A stretch of DNA of 64,000 bases from assembly GCA_032164245.1 (NCBI GenBank), contig JAVMKO010000003.1, forward strand, positions 46,440,890 through 46,504,889, in the 5' to 3' direction. Shown here one piece after another: positions 12,430-23,639 of the stretch. Under the pieces are notes generated by a model. The model was not told the DNA's origin. It saw only the letters and a list, made by a program, of their open reading frames with translations, and searched no databases. The stretch comes from Sternotherus odoratus (Eukaryota; Chordata; Testudines; Kinosternidae). Each line of letters opens with the position of its first letter. The first letter of the stretch is position 1. A program made the translations under genes and the position numbers.

Positions 12430-14640
12430 AATGAGCCTGTTACCCTAGAATAGCCAAATAGTTGCTAGGCTGCCCATCTGGCTGTGATGGAAAACCAGGT
12501 TTACGTCTTTACTTTGCCTGAACGCACAAATGTTCCACTGAAAAATTCTCAACCATCTCTCCATTCTACCTATATATTAAGGCCTAACCCTCGGCTCATT
12601 GTAGCTGCAGACACTTTGGTGAAACAAAGCTTTTCATAAAACCCTACTGATAAACAAATACTCTTTTAAAAAGCTCTGTAAGTTAACATTTTATAAACTG
12701 AAGGAGAGGAAAAGCCTATGACTGAAGACAAGTGAAGAAATCACAAATATTCTTTAAAAGAAAAGAATAAGATTATTTTAAAATGGGATGAGCATAGAGC
12801 TGATTTTATCCTATGAGTTCTGCTGCTGCTGACCTTCTTGCTTCTCATAAAACCATCTTGGAAAAGAAATGATTGCATCAGAGTGGTGTATGGAAGGAGG
12901 AGATGGATGGGCTCAGGGCTTCTGGTAATATAATTTAAAAAGAGATATTTTGCAGGTGTTCTGCGCTATATATTTGGATTTCCAAATCTGCACCTATTTC
13001 CCCCCTTTCTTCCCCCCCACACATTTACTCTTGTCATGCACACAGTAGATTAATTTTAATACAGCCAAACAGAACTAGAAAGAACATTTCAGACTTTAGG
13101 CTAAAGTTGGATATGAATTTTTAAACAGAGCATATGTTCATGTTTGCTTTTACAATTGGCACCATGACCATAACACTCCAAGCATAACTTCTCTACTAAT
13201 GGACTAAGAAAAGGATTAAACTGGATTCTTTAGGAAAACCTGTTTGCAAAGGTGGGATTGGGAGCCTATTCAACAAAAGTAGCTTTCAATTTCCACATTA
13301 AAATGAAATTTTAATTCAGCATTAGTGGTCAAAAGATGAAAGAAAGAATATTGATCCAGGGAATTTCCCTTCTCCCCCAGTAGCTTGTAGAGAAGATTCC
13401 AGCTCAAATTGAGGCATGGCATGCTATAAAGAGTGGTGTAAATTACTCATTAGGGAGCAGTGTAATGGTGTAAGTGCAAACTGATGCCAAAAGGACAGAA
13501 GACCAGGCAGTTAGCAGGAAAAGTAAGAAACACAGGAGGGGATGAAGGGAAGCTTGTTTTATCTTCTACCTTCCTTTTGGGTCATTTTCCTGCTGTATCC
13601 TTGCCATTCTCTTCCTTCAGCATATACATTATGTCAGATGGGCCACATCCACAGAGGTGTTATTTTGCCATTATCTTCATTAGCACCAGTTTTCACCACC
13701 ATTTTTGTTAGCTGTCTAGCCGGCCTCAAGTATAATGTGAACATGTGAACAACACATTGTAAAACAATTTAGAAATCTGATATGATCACCTGCTCATGTA
13801 GGGGGCCCCTAAAGAAGCCATCTCTATGAGGGTCCTTATTCTGATTGTGCCATCATGGTTTGCTCCCACTGAAGAATAGGCCCTTTAGGAATAATCCCTT
13901 CCAGGGGACCAGAAGGGAGGGAACATTATCAAAGAGGTTGCTGCCTCCCACTTCCATGCAGAAGGGGTTTGATCTATATGCAGAGGGAGTCTTCTATGTG
14001 CAAATCTGGCAAGGCACAATCAAGACATCGGCCTTGACAAACATTTTGTTATTGTGATTCTGATTTTGCATTCTGCTCCAGTATTTGACGTGACAAGATA
14101 TGTCCCCCTCTTATCATGTTTTACTTTCTTTCTTATTAATAACATAGTGTTTCAATGAGCTGTACAACAACAACTATCACTTCCACAGGAACAGAGCGAG
14201 AATGACCACAAAACTCTGCTCCAAAGGCAAAATCCAGTTCTGTGACCTTGCTTCCCTAAAGAGCAGCATATAGAAATATTTCTGCATTAAAAACTATAAT
14301 AATAGACATGTCCTATTCTACCTTGGATGAAAAGAGAGAGAGGACACGTTATCTAACAGATGTAGTGTGTTTATTTTGGTTTTAATCTGTGGAAGATGCT
14401 ATTATGGTGATGCGCATGATACAAGAACTTCAATGAAATAGAGGTGGTGTCTCCTCCATGCCTCCACTTTTCATTATTGCAGGCTAAAAATAAATAAAAG
14501 GAATAGAAAGATGACAAACATGACATATCCCATCATGTACATCACCGCTCCTTCCCCCAGTGGAAGTCGAGGAGTCACAAATAAAGTGGAAAAAAAAGTG
14601 ATTTTGATTTCCGTCTCTGGTGTGACAGCAGCTATAATAC
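12430..14640. other. Unassigned sequence
   Basis: No transposon ends or exon-like patterns were recognised. Pyrimidine-rich runs lie at 12999-13020. The overlapping frames at 13484-13748 are short and domain-free. Confidence 0.45.
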
Positions 14641-14689
14641 ATTCAGTTCAAGGCACCACATAAGCAGATGGTAATGGCAAATTGGGGGG

Positions 14690-15175
14690 AATTCAGAGAA
14701 AAGAAACAAGATGGATCAGGAACTTGAAGCTCTGATTTCTGAGGAGAGATTAAAAGACTGATGAGTCAAATCCTGCCCCATTAATGGCCTAGGGGATTTT
14801 GCCATTGACTACAATGAAGATAGAATTTCACCCTAAATACACATAGCTTGACCATCTGATGACTAAAGAGGTGACATGAGAGCTGACAAATACCTGAATA
14901 GTATAAAAAATAGGGAGAGAGAGAAATTATTTAGTGTATGTTGAAATAATAAAATTAATAAAGGAAACATCTGGGTTGGGGTTAGGTAGAACTTCATGAC
15001 ACTCCAATGTATTAGGTTGTGGTGCAGTCTCCCAAAATAAGGGGTGAAAGGCACCTTAGTTTAGAATGTTAAAATCTAGATGGGGCAAAGTACCAAACAA
15101 TCCTGCCATGGCAAGGAGACTAACTGAATGACTTAACAGGTCTTTTCTATCTCTAACTCCAATAAAGAGGGTGAG
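14690..15175 (+). mobile_element. CR1 LINE 3' region, interrupted
   Basis: The order of segments follows the CR1 3' region on the plus strand: GAGGAGAGATTAAAAGACT, then GAGGTGACATGAGAGC and CAAATACCTGAATAG, then GGTTAGGTAGAACTTC, and lastly CAATCCTGCCATGGCAAGGA with GGTCTTTTCTATCTCTAACTCC. Many small indels break the frame, so this copy is old. A short palindromic repeat interrupts it at about 14766-14835. Confidence 0.6.
14766..14835 (+). repeat. Short palindromic repeat inside CR1
   Basis: CAAATCCTGCCCCATTAATG faces TGACTACAATGAAGATAGAA; the left end CAAATCCTGCCCC pairs imperfectly with GATAGAATTTCACCC on the right. It sits between CR1 segments that are adjacent in intact copies. Confidence 0.55.
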
Positions 15176-18130
15176 CTACACGAGCTTTCTGCCTCCTGGC
15201 ATTGCAATTCATTATCGGAAAGTTAATTTTTGGCCAGTTGGTTGTGACCAGTGCTTGATTTTTTAATGGAAGAGGCGCCTGGGCTATGAACTGCAAGGCC
15301 TAGCAGGACTAGGGCTCTGTTGGGAAAGCCCTAGCACAAATTAAGGTTGTGACAGTGTGAGTAGCCTAAAGTTGACTTACTGCTCTGTGCACTTTTTAAG
15401 CATCCCCACATGAGCCAAAGCATAGTGAAAAAAATGAGTAAGCACCAGGTGATTAACCAATTGACAGGGGGATGCAGCTTTTCAGTTAAGGATGGTTAAA
15501 AGAGGGACTGGAAGAGGCAGGAGAGGAAGGGGGAAAGCTGGAAGCAAGGGCAAAGCATCCTAGGATTTCAGAGTACCCTAATATCTTTCTCTCCCTCCTC
15601 CTGTACCTTGGTAGTAGGTAAAGGCTTGGGGAAAGGGATCAAACACTTGTACAGGTCATTGTAAATAAAGCACATGGTGTTAAAATTGCCACTGGTAGGC
15701 CGGAGGACTGTTTGCAACAAGGAATTCAGGGTGAGGGAACTCCTGTAGGATTTCTTTGGAAATATGTCACTAGACAATACACAGCTGGCTTCTTTTAAAT
15801 TTCCGTCCAGACAGATTTGGCCCACTGGGTGATGCTGACATAATGCACAATGTCCCAAGCCTGGGATTAGGCATAAACAATAACATTTGTATTCAAGCTC
15901 CATCCTGAGGAAAGCAGCTGTCCATGAGATGGACATGATATACAGTATATGTCATCTCGGGTACCTTAAGCATGCACAGGACTGAGAATTTAGGTGACAA
16001 CAACCTTAAATTATTGATGTACAGAAGCATTTACTTGAAATTTATACTGCAGTGGGGTATATTTCTTGACCTGTTTTACTTTAGAGAGCTTGGTGGAGGA
16101 TTAATGGACTCAGGATTGTTTATTGGGAGGGTATAACATAAATTCTCTTTAAAAAAAAAGATACATCCTGTAGCCTCCCTGGGCTTCTTCCCCTGAGTCA
16201 TTACCAAGTAGTTTGAAATAATCTTGATTTCCCAAATGGGAATCCTTCCTTCCGTCACAAAGCACTTGAGAAAATAAATGTATGATTAATTGCTCACTTC
16301 TATATGTTTTTTCCCCTCTTTCTTTCATAGATTATGGCATGTGGGGGAAGAGGGCAGAAAGTGAAATATTTCTTTATTAAAAACATGGAATTGGTTTTAA
16401 TTTTGTTGTAAAAGCTTCTGGATACTAGAAGAGCTTACTGTACTTTTCCATCTGTATAAATTGTGCCCGTATGTGTGCTCCATGCTGCTAAACACTCTCA
16501 GTAATTCACATCCCCACTGTATTATAAAAAAGAAGTATATTGGCAGATCTAGAGTTGCAAACAGCAGTATGACGCACTGAAAAGTGTTCTGTTATAATGA
16601 GAGTGCCTTTTGTTTCCTTTACTTTCTGCAGGTCTGGCCCTGTATTCAGATCTCATTCCTAGTAAGAAAAGCCAAATACAAAGTGAAGCAGTATGAGTTT
16701 TCCAAAAAATTGGAAGGAAATCTCTATTTTAGATGCATTCATACCTGGAATGAAATACAAAGTATACCCACCTCCCTGCACCAAGATTTTCTTTCTGTTT
16801 CTGTCTGCCTGAGGAGAGAATTTTACCCAGGATGTGTAATTCCTGTATAGCCTGTGAAGAAGCTGGAGATTCCTACACTTGTTGGATAGCAAAGTGTGCT
16901 GCTCATTTAACTCTGCTTCTTTAATTTTTCTTCCAGTCTCAGGACAACCCATTCTGCCAACCAAGAAAAGACTGTTTTAGCAACCAAAGTCACTTTTCAT
17001 GACATTGGGTGAATGTGTTTAAAAAACACATTAAATTGACAAGCAGAAAAGTACAGTGTAACATTGTAATGGGGATGCCTCTGGACCACATTCTGCACTG
17101 TTGGGCAAACTGTGCCCCTGAAGAGCTCCACAGCAAAGTGATCTGCAAAGGTTCAGGTGTTAAGTTGTATAATTTTCAGTGTAGAACAAGGGCTTAAGAT
17201 CATAGAAATATCATATAAAGGGTTAAATACCACCAGAGATTTATTACAGTAGGTTGAGGACTTTTCCCAGAAGCTCTTAAAATATTTCATTTTTCAAATT
17301 ATCAAAATTTCCCATAGAAAAGTGTTGTGTTCTTTTGACAAAAAACAAACACCGAAAATATCAGTTTTTGAAATCAACTTCCAGTTAAATTGTGATAATT
17401 AATTATTACTATTACTTATAACCACTTCAGTAATAATTTTTAGGTTAAAGACTTCAATCGCAACATTTGGTTTTAGTTTCTGTTTTTTCCCTGAATGATA
17501 AGGAATTTTTGTGAAATTTAGGACTGAATTTTGTGAAATAAATACTTTTCATGGATAAAAATTCAGTCATAATTCCATCTCTAGGGCAACTTTTAACCAA
17601 CTGTAATATTGTTATACATTTATATCAGTGTTTGTTTTCAGGGGACAGGCACAGCAACACTAAATGTGGAGGTGGAAAAATAGAGGGAGGCAGGGAGTCC
17701 TCTCTTTTACCATAACATGAATAAGAAAAAAAGAGAAGCAGCACAGTAATGTGGTGAAAGGTCTTCACCAGTTTAAAAAAAATCCCTAACTCAGCTGTGT
17801 GTGTGATGAGGTTTTGCTTCTACAATGGCTTCCTCTTCATGTCATCATGTTCATTCTTCGCACTTTGACTAAAATAAGTGAGGGTTCTTTTTGCATGTTT
17901 GCTAGGGTATACATTGCTATACATACAAGTTAGTATATATAAATATGAGTATTAATGGTTGAAAAAACATATTATAATGATCAACTTTTATTGCATAGGA
18001 ACCTTTTTTTCCTGTTACATTCACAGTTGCGTCCTTCCCTTTAATTACTGCATACATCTTCTTTTGGCCAAATTAAGAGGGCAATTTTAAAGGAGCCAGT
18101 TAATGCACAACTCAAGTGTGTCAGTTTATA
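15176..18130. other. Unassigned sequence
   Basis: No repeat ends were recognised. It holds an unexplained 122-codon minus-strand frame at 15568-15936 and a splice-acceptor-like pyrimidine tract at 16609-16632. AT-rich stretches near 17220-17600 may be an old repeat, but no boundary is visible. Confidence 0.4.
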
Positions 18131-18147
18131 CACACATCTATGAGATG

Positions 18148-18271
18148 CATCTGATGAAGTGAGCTATAGCCCACAAAAGCTTATGCTGAAATAAACTAGT
18201 TAGTCTCTAAGGTGCTACAAGTATTCCTCGCTTTCTTTACAGACACAGACTAACACGGCTGCTATTCTTGA
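18148..18271 (+). mobile_element. 5'-truncated Penelope-like element tail with 12-bp TSD
   Basis: The 124-bp insert carries GATGAAGTGAGCTATAGCCC, AAGCTTATGCTGAAATAAA, TTAGTCTCTAAGGTGCTAC and GACTAACACGGCTGC. The same kind of tail (GATGAAGTGGGTCTTCGCCC, then GTTAGTCTACAAGGTGCTAC) follows a Penelope-type endonuclease frame at 36420-36476, which supports the family assignment. The identical 12-mer ATCTATGAGATG flanks it at 18136-18147 and 18272-18283, as expected for a target-primed insertion. Confidence 0.8.
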
Positions 18272-18440
18272 ATCTATGAGATGGGCATTCCAGATGAGAC
18301 TTCCAATACCCCTGGTTCCTCTCCACATATTACCCTGTATCTGCAGTTCCCACCATCTGTACCGCTTAGGAGCAGCTCCAGCATACTCTTCAGATAGGAC
18401 TTGGGATAGCTGCTCCACTTGAACCTCCAACAAGTATTAA

Positions 18441-18508
18441 GGATCAGATCCAAAGCTCACTGAAGTCTATGGAAAGACTCACATTGATTTCAGTCGGCTT
18501 TGGATCAT
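18441..18508 (+). repeat. Short palindromic repeat
   Basis: GATCCAAAGC (left) and GCTTTGGATC (right) are exact reverse complements. The core between them is CACTGAAGTCTATGGAAAGA and TTGATTTCAGTCG. Confidence 0.7.
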
Positions 18509-18509
18509 G

Positions 18510-19420
18510 TATACAGGGGTCATTACATTATTAGGATTTTAAAATATTTGATTAGGGGAAAGCTGGGGTGTGTGTGTGTATAACCCTGTACACTAGTATG
18601 TGCATAGTAAAATGCTTTGCACGGGGAATAATTGAAGTATGCACTAGTAACTGCCAAAAGTGATCAAAACTGGTGAAAGTTTTTAATTTAATGTGAGACA
18701 GATTGAGGTGGCAGTAGTTGGATCTGGAGTTTAATTAGGTTTAGGTTAATGGCTGAGTTTAAGGCTGATTCAGATTTAGGTTCTAGTTTGGATTCAGATT
18801 TGACAGCACAGAAATGATGGAAATTCCACAAGATCAGTTGTTCTCATAAAACATCTTCCCCGTTATGCCAAAATCTCATAAGAGATCATGCCAAAAGTCA
18901 CTTTGCAGCATGAAGAATATTTAGCTAATTATGAACTGGTGAAAATAGGCCAGGTCTGGTTTTGGCTTTAATATGAAAGCAAAATAGTAGGGTTTCAGTT
19001 CCAGATCTTCATTTAAGTATCAGTGGACCAGGTAAGGTCAAGTTCTCCTAACACCAAATAACATGTTATTTGTTGAAATCAAAAATAAAATCTGTTCAAA
19101 GCATTTTAAGTTAACGTGTTTCCATCCAAGATATATCCCAGGAGTCAGTGGCTGCATGGGTTAAATGCTTCCTGTCCATTTTAGACCAGACATTTTTCAT
19201 CCATACATTAACTGTCAGAATAGTTTGGAAAGCCAGTTACCAGTAATGGTATGTTTGGCAGCTAGTAACAATTGCATAATCAGCTTTCATTTTCCGTAGT
19301 CCAGTGAGCTAATAGAACAAGCATTAGATTCCAAAGACTGTTATTTTTTATTTTTTCTGATAGCCATTTGCAAATTGCTATTACGTACAAAGTGCTATTA
19401 GGGTAGGACTAAAATATATG
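18510..19420. other. Unassigned sequence
   Basis: It includes one copy (18895-18919) of a 25-bp exact repeat shared with 21327-21351. Otherwise nothing was recognised. Confidence 0.45.
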
Positions 19421-19430
19421 TAGTCTAATG

Positions 19431-19948
19431 CTGTGGTTCTCAACCAGGGGTGCATGTATGCCTGGGGGTACTCAGAGGTCTTCCAGAGGGTAGTAACCTC
19501 ATCTAGATCAATGTTTCTTGACCTGGGGCTTGCCACCCGGAGGATTTAGGTGGGCTGCAAATGCAGGGTTGGCATTAAGAGGTAGCAAGCAGGGCAATTG
19601 TCTGGGGCCCCAGGCCATAAACCCTCTCCTCCCACCGACGGTGAAGCTAAGTTACATGCTTCAGCCTTGGGTGGCAGGGTTTGGGTTTCAGACAAGGCTC
19701 ACGAGTGAATAAAACGTTCAGTATAACACTGCAATCGAAGCACAATACTTGTATTCCAATGGATTTATTTTATAATTATATGGTAACAATGAGCAAGTAA
19801 GTAATTTAAAGTGTGCCATGACACTTGTGTATTTTTATGTCTGATTTTTGTAAGCAAGTAGTTTTTAAGTGAGGTGAAACTGGGGGTCCTCAAGACAAAT
19901 CAGACTCCTGAAAGGGCTACAGTCATCTGGAAAGGGTGAGAACCACTG
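19431..19948 (+). mobile_element. hAT DNA transposon, non-autonomous, with 8-bp TSD
   Basis: The 518-bp element begins CTGTGGTTCTCAACC and ends GGTGAGAACCACTG, a good TIR. GTCTAATG is duplicated exactly on both sides (19423-19430 and 19949-19956). The interior has only short frames (for example 19518-19712), so no transposase is encoded. Confidence 0.92.
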
Positions 19949-19956
19949 GTCTAATG

Positions 19957-20635
19957 TACCTTCCTAACAGTGTGTTGAGCATGTTTTTTTTTAAACAGTT
20001 AACAAAATGTCTTAGGCCCACAAATGCTCCTGTAAGTCTAAATGTGACTTTTAACATATGACAAAAGAGCCCACCACAGACTGAGAATGAAGAATTTTAC
20101 ACAGGACTTAGAGGACTCATGTTTTGCTGGCATCTCTACTCCTAAAGGCCTCACTCACTTTGTTGTATGTTCACAGTGTTACTCTGATTTGTACGTAAAG
20201 GGCAGGACTGGCCCTGGGACAGGAGAGTTTGAGTGACATGCACCAAAGGATCACAACTAAATTACATCCAGAGACAGGGGAAGCAATGGAAGCAGGAAAA
20301 TAAAAAGAAGAAATAATAGTAGAAGTCATTAGAGATGGAAAGAAGTAAAGAAAATAGAATGTGCATCTGGAAAAAAAGAAATTTGAATTGGCAGGGATTT
20401 CCAAAACACATCTGCTTACTTTGGGAAATATGTGAGCACTTACCATATTCCAGCTGGAGAGGGGGCTCTGTACACATTTTTTGCCATACAGCAAACAGAG
20501 TAAAGCTATCTCGTGCTAATTTTTCCATTTCCTTGTCTTCCTTCAACTTCACAGTTTGCCTATGGTCCCCTTGCCCTGCCCTCTCTTGGTTTTCCTCCAC
20601 TCATCCTTTTTCTGTTCTTCTTCATACTCTCAGGG
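19957..20635. other. Unassigned sequence
   Basis: Overlapping frames on both strands at 20171-20670 arise from a purine/pyrimidine-biased stretch and share no domain. No element ends were seen. Confidence 0.4.
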
Positions 20636-20922
20636 CTGAGTTACACTATGGGGGGAAAAGGGGCGTTTGACCTAAGATATGCAACTTCAGCTACGCGAAT
20701 AGCGGGGCTGAAGTCAAAGTACCTTAGGTCGACTTACCTGGCTGTCCCCATGGCGGTGGCTCGACCGCGGCCGCTCCCCCACCGACATTGCTTACTCCCC
20801 CTGCTAAGGTGAAGTACAAGCAGCGATTCAGGGAGCATTTTATCATCTAGATGAGACGTGATAAATCGATCCCCGATACATCGAGCGCTACCCGCCGATC
20901 GGCGGGTACTGTAGCTGTACCC
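20636..20922 (+). mobile_element. GTCTACAC-family DNA element, degraded
   Basis: It contains GACCTAAGATATGCAACTTC, CTGAAGTCAAAGTACC and TTAGGTCGACTTACC on one side, and GTGATAAATCGATCCCCGA on the other. The same blocks occur, in inverse arrangement, in the complete element at 55522-55814. The terminal TIRs are degraded here (TTACACTATGGGG on the left), so the limits are approximate. It is CpG-rich compared with its flanks. Confidence 0.65.
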
Positions 20923-20924
20923 TT

Positions 20925-21930
20925 ATAATGAAACTTCCTTGCTGCATATTCTTCTCCAGGCTCTCAGATCCAGAGTCTCTTTCCCCTCCTTCAGTCCTTG
21001 GCTCCTCCACCCTAGAATCATAGTTTACCTATCCAACCACAGTCTTTGGATCTTCAGAAGTACCTTCCTCCCATGTAAGCCATTCTCTTAGCTTCAGAGA
21101 TTTCCTTTCCCCCTCCAATCCCAATCTAGTCAGTGAAAGAATTTGGGAGCACAAGAAATGCATCCCATATCTGAAAACCTCCATTACCAGAATGTAGGCC
21201 AAATCTCCAAGCATGCACCAATTACACGAAAACGGAACTTCCCCATATCCAATTAAATTATTTCCCCACATTCCATTTCGATACGCTATATGGAGAACTA
21301 TTGGATAAGATTCATTGCTATAGCACAAGTCACTTTGCAGCATGAAGAATAAGCACAGCTAAGCCTAAAACAAAGCAGAAACCATCTGAAGAAGCTTTGT
21401 TTGGCTCAGAGCTAACATGTTAATATATTTTTGGATGCCACGCCATAAAATAATTCCTAAAATATAATTTCTGAGCTGCTTATCAGGCTGTGGGAAATAG
21501 ACAAAAGAGTTATGTCTGGTGAAATATGCTTTTATTTCATGCATGTGGTGGCTGGATTAGTTCTGGCCTGATGTGGTGATCCTGAGTAGACCAGAGTTGG
21601 GTAGATGGAACACCATGAAAACATTTTATTCAAACCACATAATTGTGAAAGAATGGGCTTTGGTTGTCTATTATTACAAATAACTTTCTTGTGTATACAA
21701 AAAATCAAGCATATAATTGAAAGAAAGAGAAAAAAGCTTTTCAGTTTTTTTAATAATCAGGCTGGACATCAGTCTAGTACTTTGGTTGCGTAAGAAAAAA
21801 TGAATAGGAGTGTAGTCAAATGCAAAAATAAAAACATCTCTATATTACTTATTGATCTTATGAATTCCAGAAATATTCTGGAAAAAAAACCCTGTATAGA
21901 ATATGCAGTATCTTCAGTCATTATGAGCTA
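20925..21930. other. Unassigned sequence
   Basis: It includes the second copy (21327-21351) of the 25-bp exact repeat. The 104-codon minus-strand frame at 21029-21343 has no recognisable domain. Confidence 0.4.
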
Positions 21931-21933
21931 TAG

Positions 21934-22301
21934 CAGGCGTTCTCAAATTTCATTGCATCACGACCCACTTCTGACAACAAAAATTACTTCATGACCCCAG
22001 GAGGGGAGACTGAAGCCTGAGCCTGCCTGAGCCCTAACTGCCCCGAGTGGGAAGGCCGAAGCCTGAGTCTCACAACTCTGGGCAGGGGGGCCAAAGTTGA
22101 ATCTCAAAGGCTTGAGCCCCAGGCAGACGGCCTGCAACCTAAGCCCCACTGCCCAGGGCCGAAGCCCTAGGACTTTGGTCCTGAACAGTAGGTCCTGGGT
22201 TTCAGCCTTGGCCCTAGCAAATCTAAGCCAGTCCTGGTAACCCCATTCAAAGAGGGTCCCGAGCCACTTTGGGGTCTCAACCCACAATTTGAGAACTGCT
22301 G
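21934..22301 (+). mobile_element. hAT DNA transposon, non-autonomous
   Basis: The 368-bp element starts CAGGCGTTCTCAAATTT and ends AATTTGAGAACTGCTG, a strong TIR. The flanks AGCTATAG (left) and AGTATAG (right) look like an 8-bp TSD that has lost one base. The 131-codon minus-strand frame at 21958-22353 spans this GC-rich interior and is not a transposase. Confidence 0.88.
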
Positions 22302-22363
22302 AGTATAGCAATGATAGGCATTTTAACTTTTTGAAACAATGACAAAAAATCATTGCTCTATAT

Positions 22364-22663
22364 CAGGGATCGGCAACCTTGGCACGCAGCCCCCCCATGG
22401 TAAGCACCGTTAGCAGGCCCGGACGGTTTGTTTACTTGCCGTGTCCGCAGGTTCAGCCCTATTACGGCTCCCACTGACCACTCCAGTGCAATGGGGGCTG
22501 CAGGAAGCGGCGTGGGGCTGGCCGCTGCTTCCCACAACGCCCATTGGACCGGAGCAGCGAACCGCAGCTAGTGGGAGCTGCGATCGGCTGAACCTGCAGA
22601 CGTGGCAGGTAAACAAACCGGCCGGGCCCGCGAAGGGTGCTTATTGGTGCTTGCTGATCCCTG
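22364..22663 (+). mobile_element. hAT DNA transposon with long internal palindrome
   Basis: The 300-bp element starts CAGGGATCGGCAACC and ends TGATCCCTG. It is flanked by CTCTATAT and CTGTATAT (7 of 8 identical). The interior is an inverted repeat: GTTTGTTTACTTGCC and CGCAGGTTCAGCC pair with GGCTGAACCTGC and GGCAGGTAAACAAAC. Several antiparallel short frames at 22410-22686 are by-products of this symmetry. Confidence 0.9.
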
Positions 22664-22711
22664 CTGTATATTGAAGTTTCCAACAAGCAGATACTTAATC
22701 GTTTTCAGCAT

Positions 22712-22930
22712 CTTAATTATTATTATTTATTTGTATTATGCTATCACGTACAGACTTCAGCTGAAATCAGTCGCTTGTTGTGCTAGGTTCTATAGATACA
22801 GTTTGTATGAGACAAAACGCTTATAATTTAAATAGACAAGGCAGGGAAAAGGAATTATTATTATCCCCATGTTACATATGGATGGACGGATGGGTGAAGT
22901 GCAGATATAAATCTAGAATTTTTTTTACCC
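22712..22930 (+). repeat. Old interspersed repeat, MIR/L2-like
   Basis: TATTATTTATTTGTATTATG is followed by TTGTGCTAGGTTCTATAGAT and then TTATTATTATCCCCATGTTA, the order seen in old amniote MIR/L2-type repeats. It parallels the copy at 6484-6590. Confidence 0.5.
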
Positions 22931-22934
22931 AATC

Positions 22935-23530
22935 AAATAGAAACTGCTATTCATCTCCATACTTTGTTTTTATGCTCAAACAGGAGAAAATTTTGATCAC
23001 AAATATGAGAAAGATCCATTACTAGTAGCTGGTTTTGAACACTTTATAGTGTGCCTGATTTTGCAACTCCTGGGATTCACTTTAAGTATCAGATTTGTTC
23101 AACCCCAATGTGGTAAAGGTGAATCTTTTAATCAAAACTGGCATTCTTCATACAACTCTTGTTACTGGGGGTTCAGGGGGTCCTGTAAGCATTCATAAAG
23201 TTCCATTTGAACCCAAAGCCCTTACTTGGGACCAACTAAGACAAGGGTTGTTGTAAAATCAAATTCAGTCTCTGATTCTGAAAACACTTGTGTGTATCAC
23301 TGGTCCCTTGGACATCAGCCAAAGTTAGGCACATACTATGTATTTGCAGGCTCAAAGCCTGAGTCTTAATATGATAAACCTTTGCTTTGAATCCAGCAGT
23401 GGTTCATAGGCCCCAGAACATTTCTTTGCTATTTTTTTGTTTCCATGTTTGAATCTGAAACTAGAGGGTTTCACATTGTCTAGGTTTGAGTTTGACTGTG
23501 GAAATGTTCTCACTACTTTCCCTTTGAGCT
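22935..23530. other. Unassigned sequence
   Basis: No repeat termini or exon-like signals were recognised. Confidence 0.45.
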
Positions 23531-23535
23531 AGCAA

Positions 23536-23630
23536 GAATCATAGAACTATAGAATATCAGGGGTGGAAGGGACCTCAGGAGGTCATCTAGTCCAACCCCC
23601 TGCTCAAAGCAGGACCAATCCCCAGCTAAG
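23536..23630 (-). mobile_element. CR1 LINE 3' end, antisense
   Basis: GAATCATAGAACTATAGAAT, GGTGGAAGGGACCTCAGG, TCATCTAGTCCAACCCCCTG and CAAAGCAGGACCAATCCCC form the reverse complement of the CR1 3' end. The sense counterpart is visible at 48150-48225. The copy is strongly 5'-truncated. Confidence 0.9.
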
Positions 23631-23639
23631 AGATTTGGT

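Noticed and set aside
16584..16850. Candidate exon after the pyrimidine tract TTTGTTTCCTTTACTTTCTGCAG
   Set aside because: The acceptor-like site is good, but the frame has no recognisable domain, no donor-consensus was evident at a matching place and no second exon was found.
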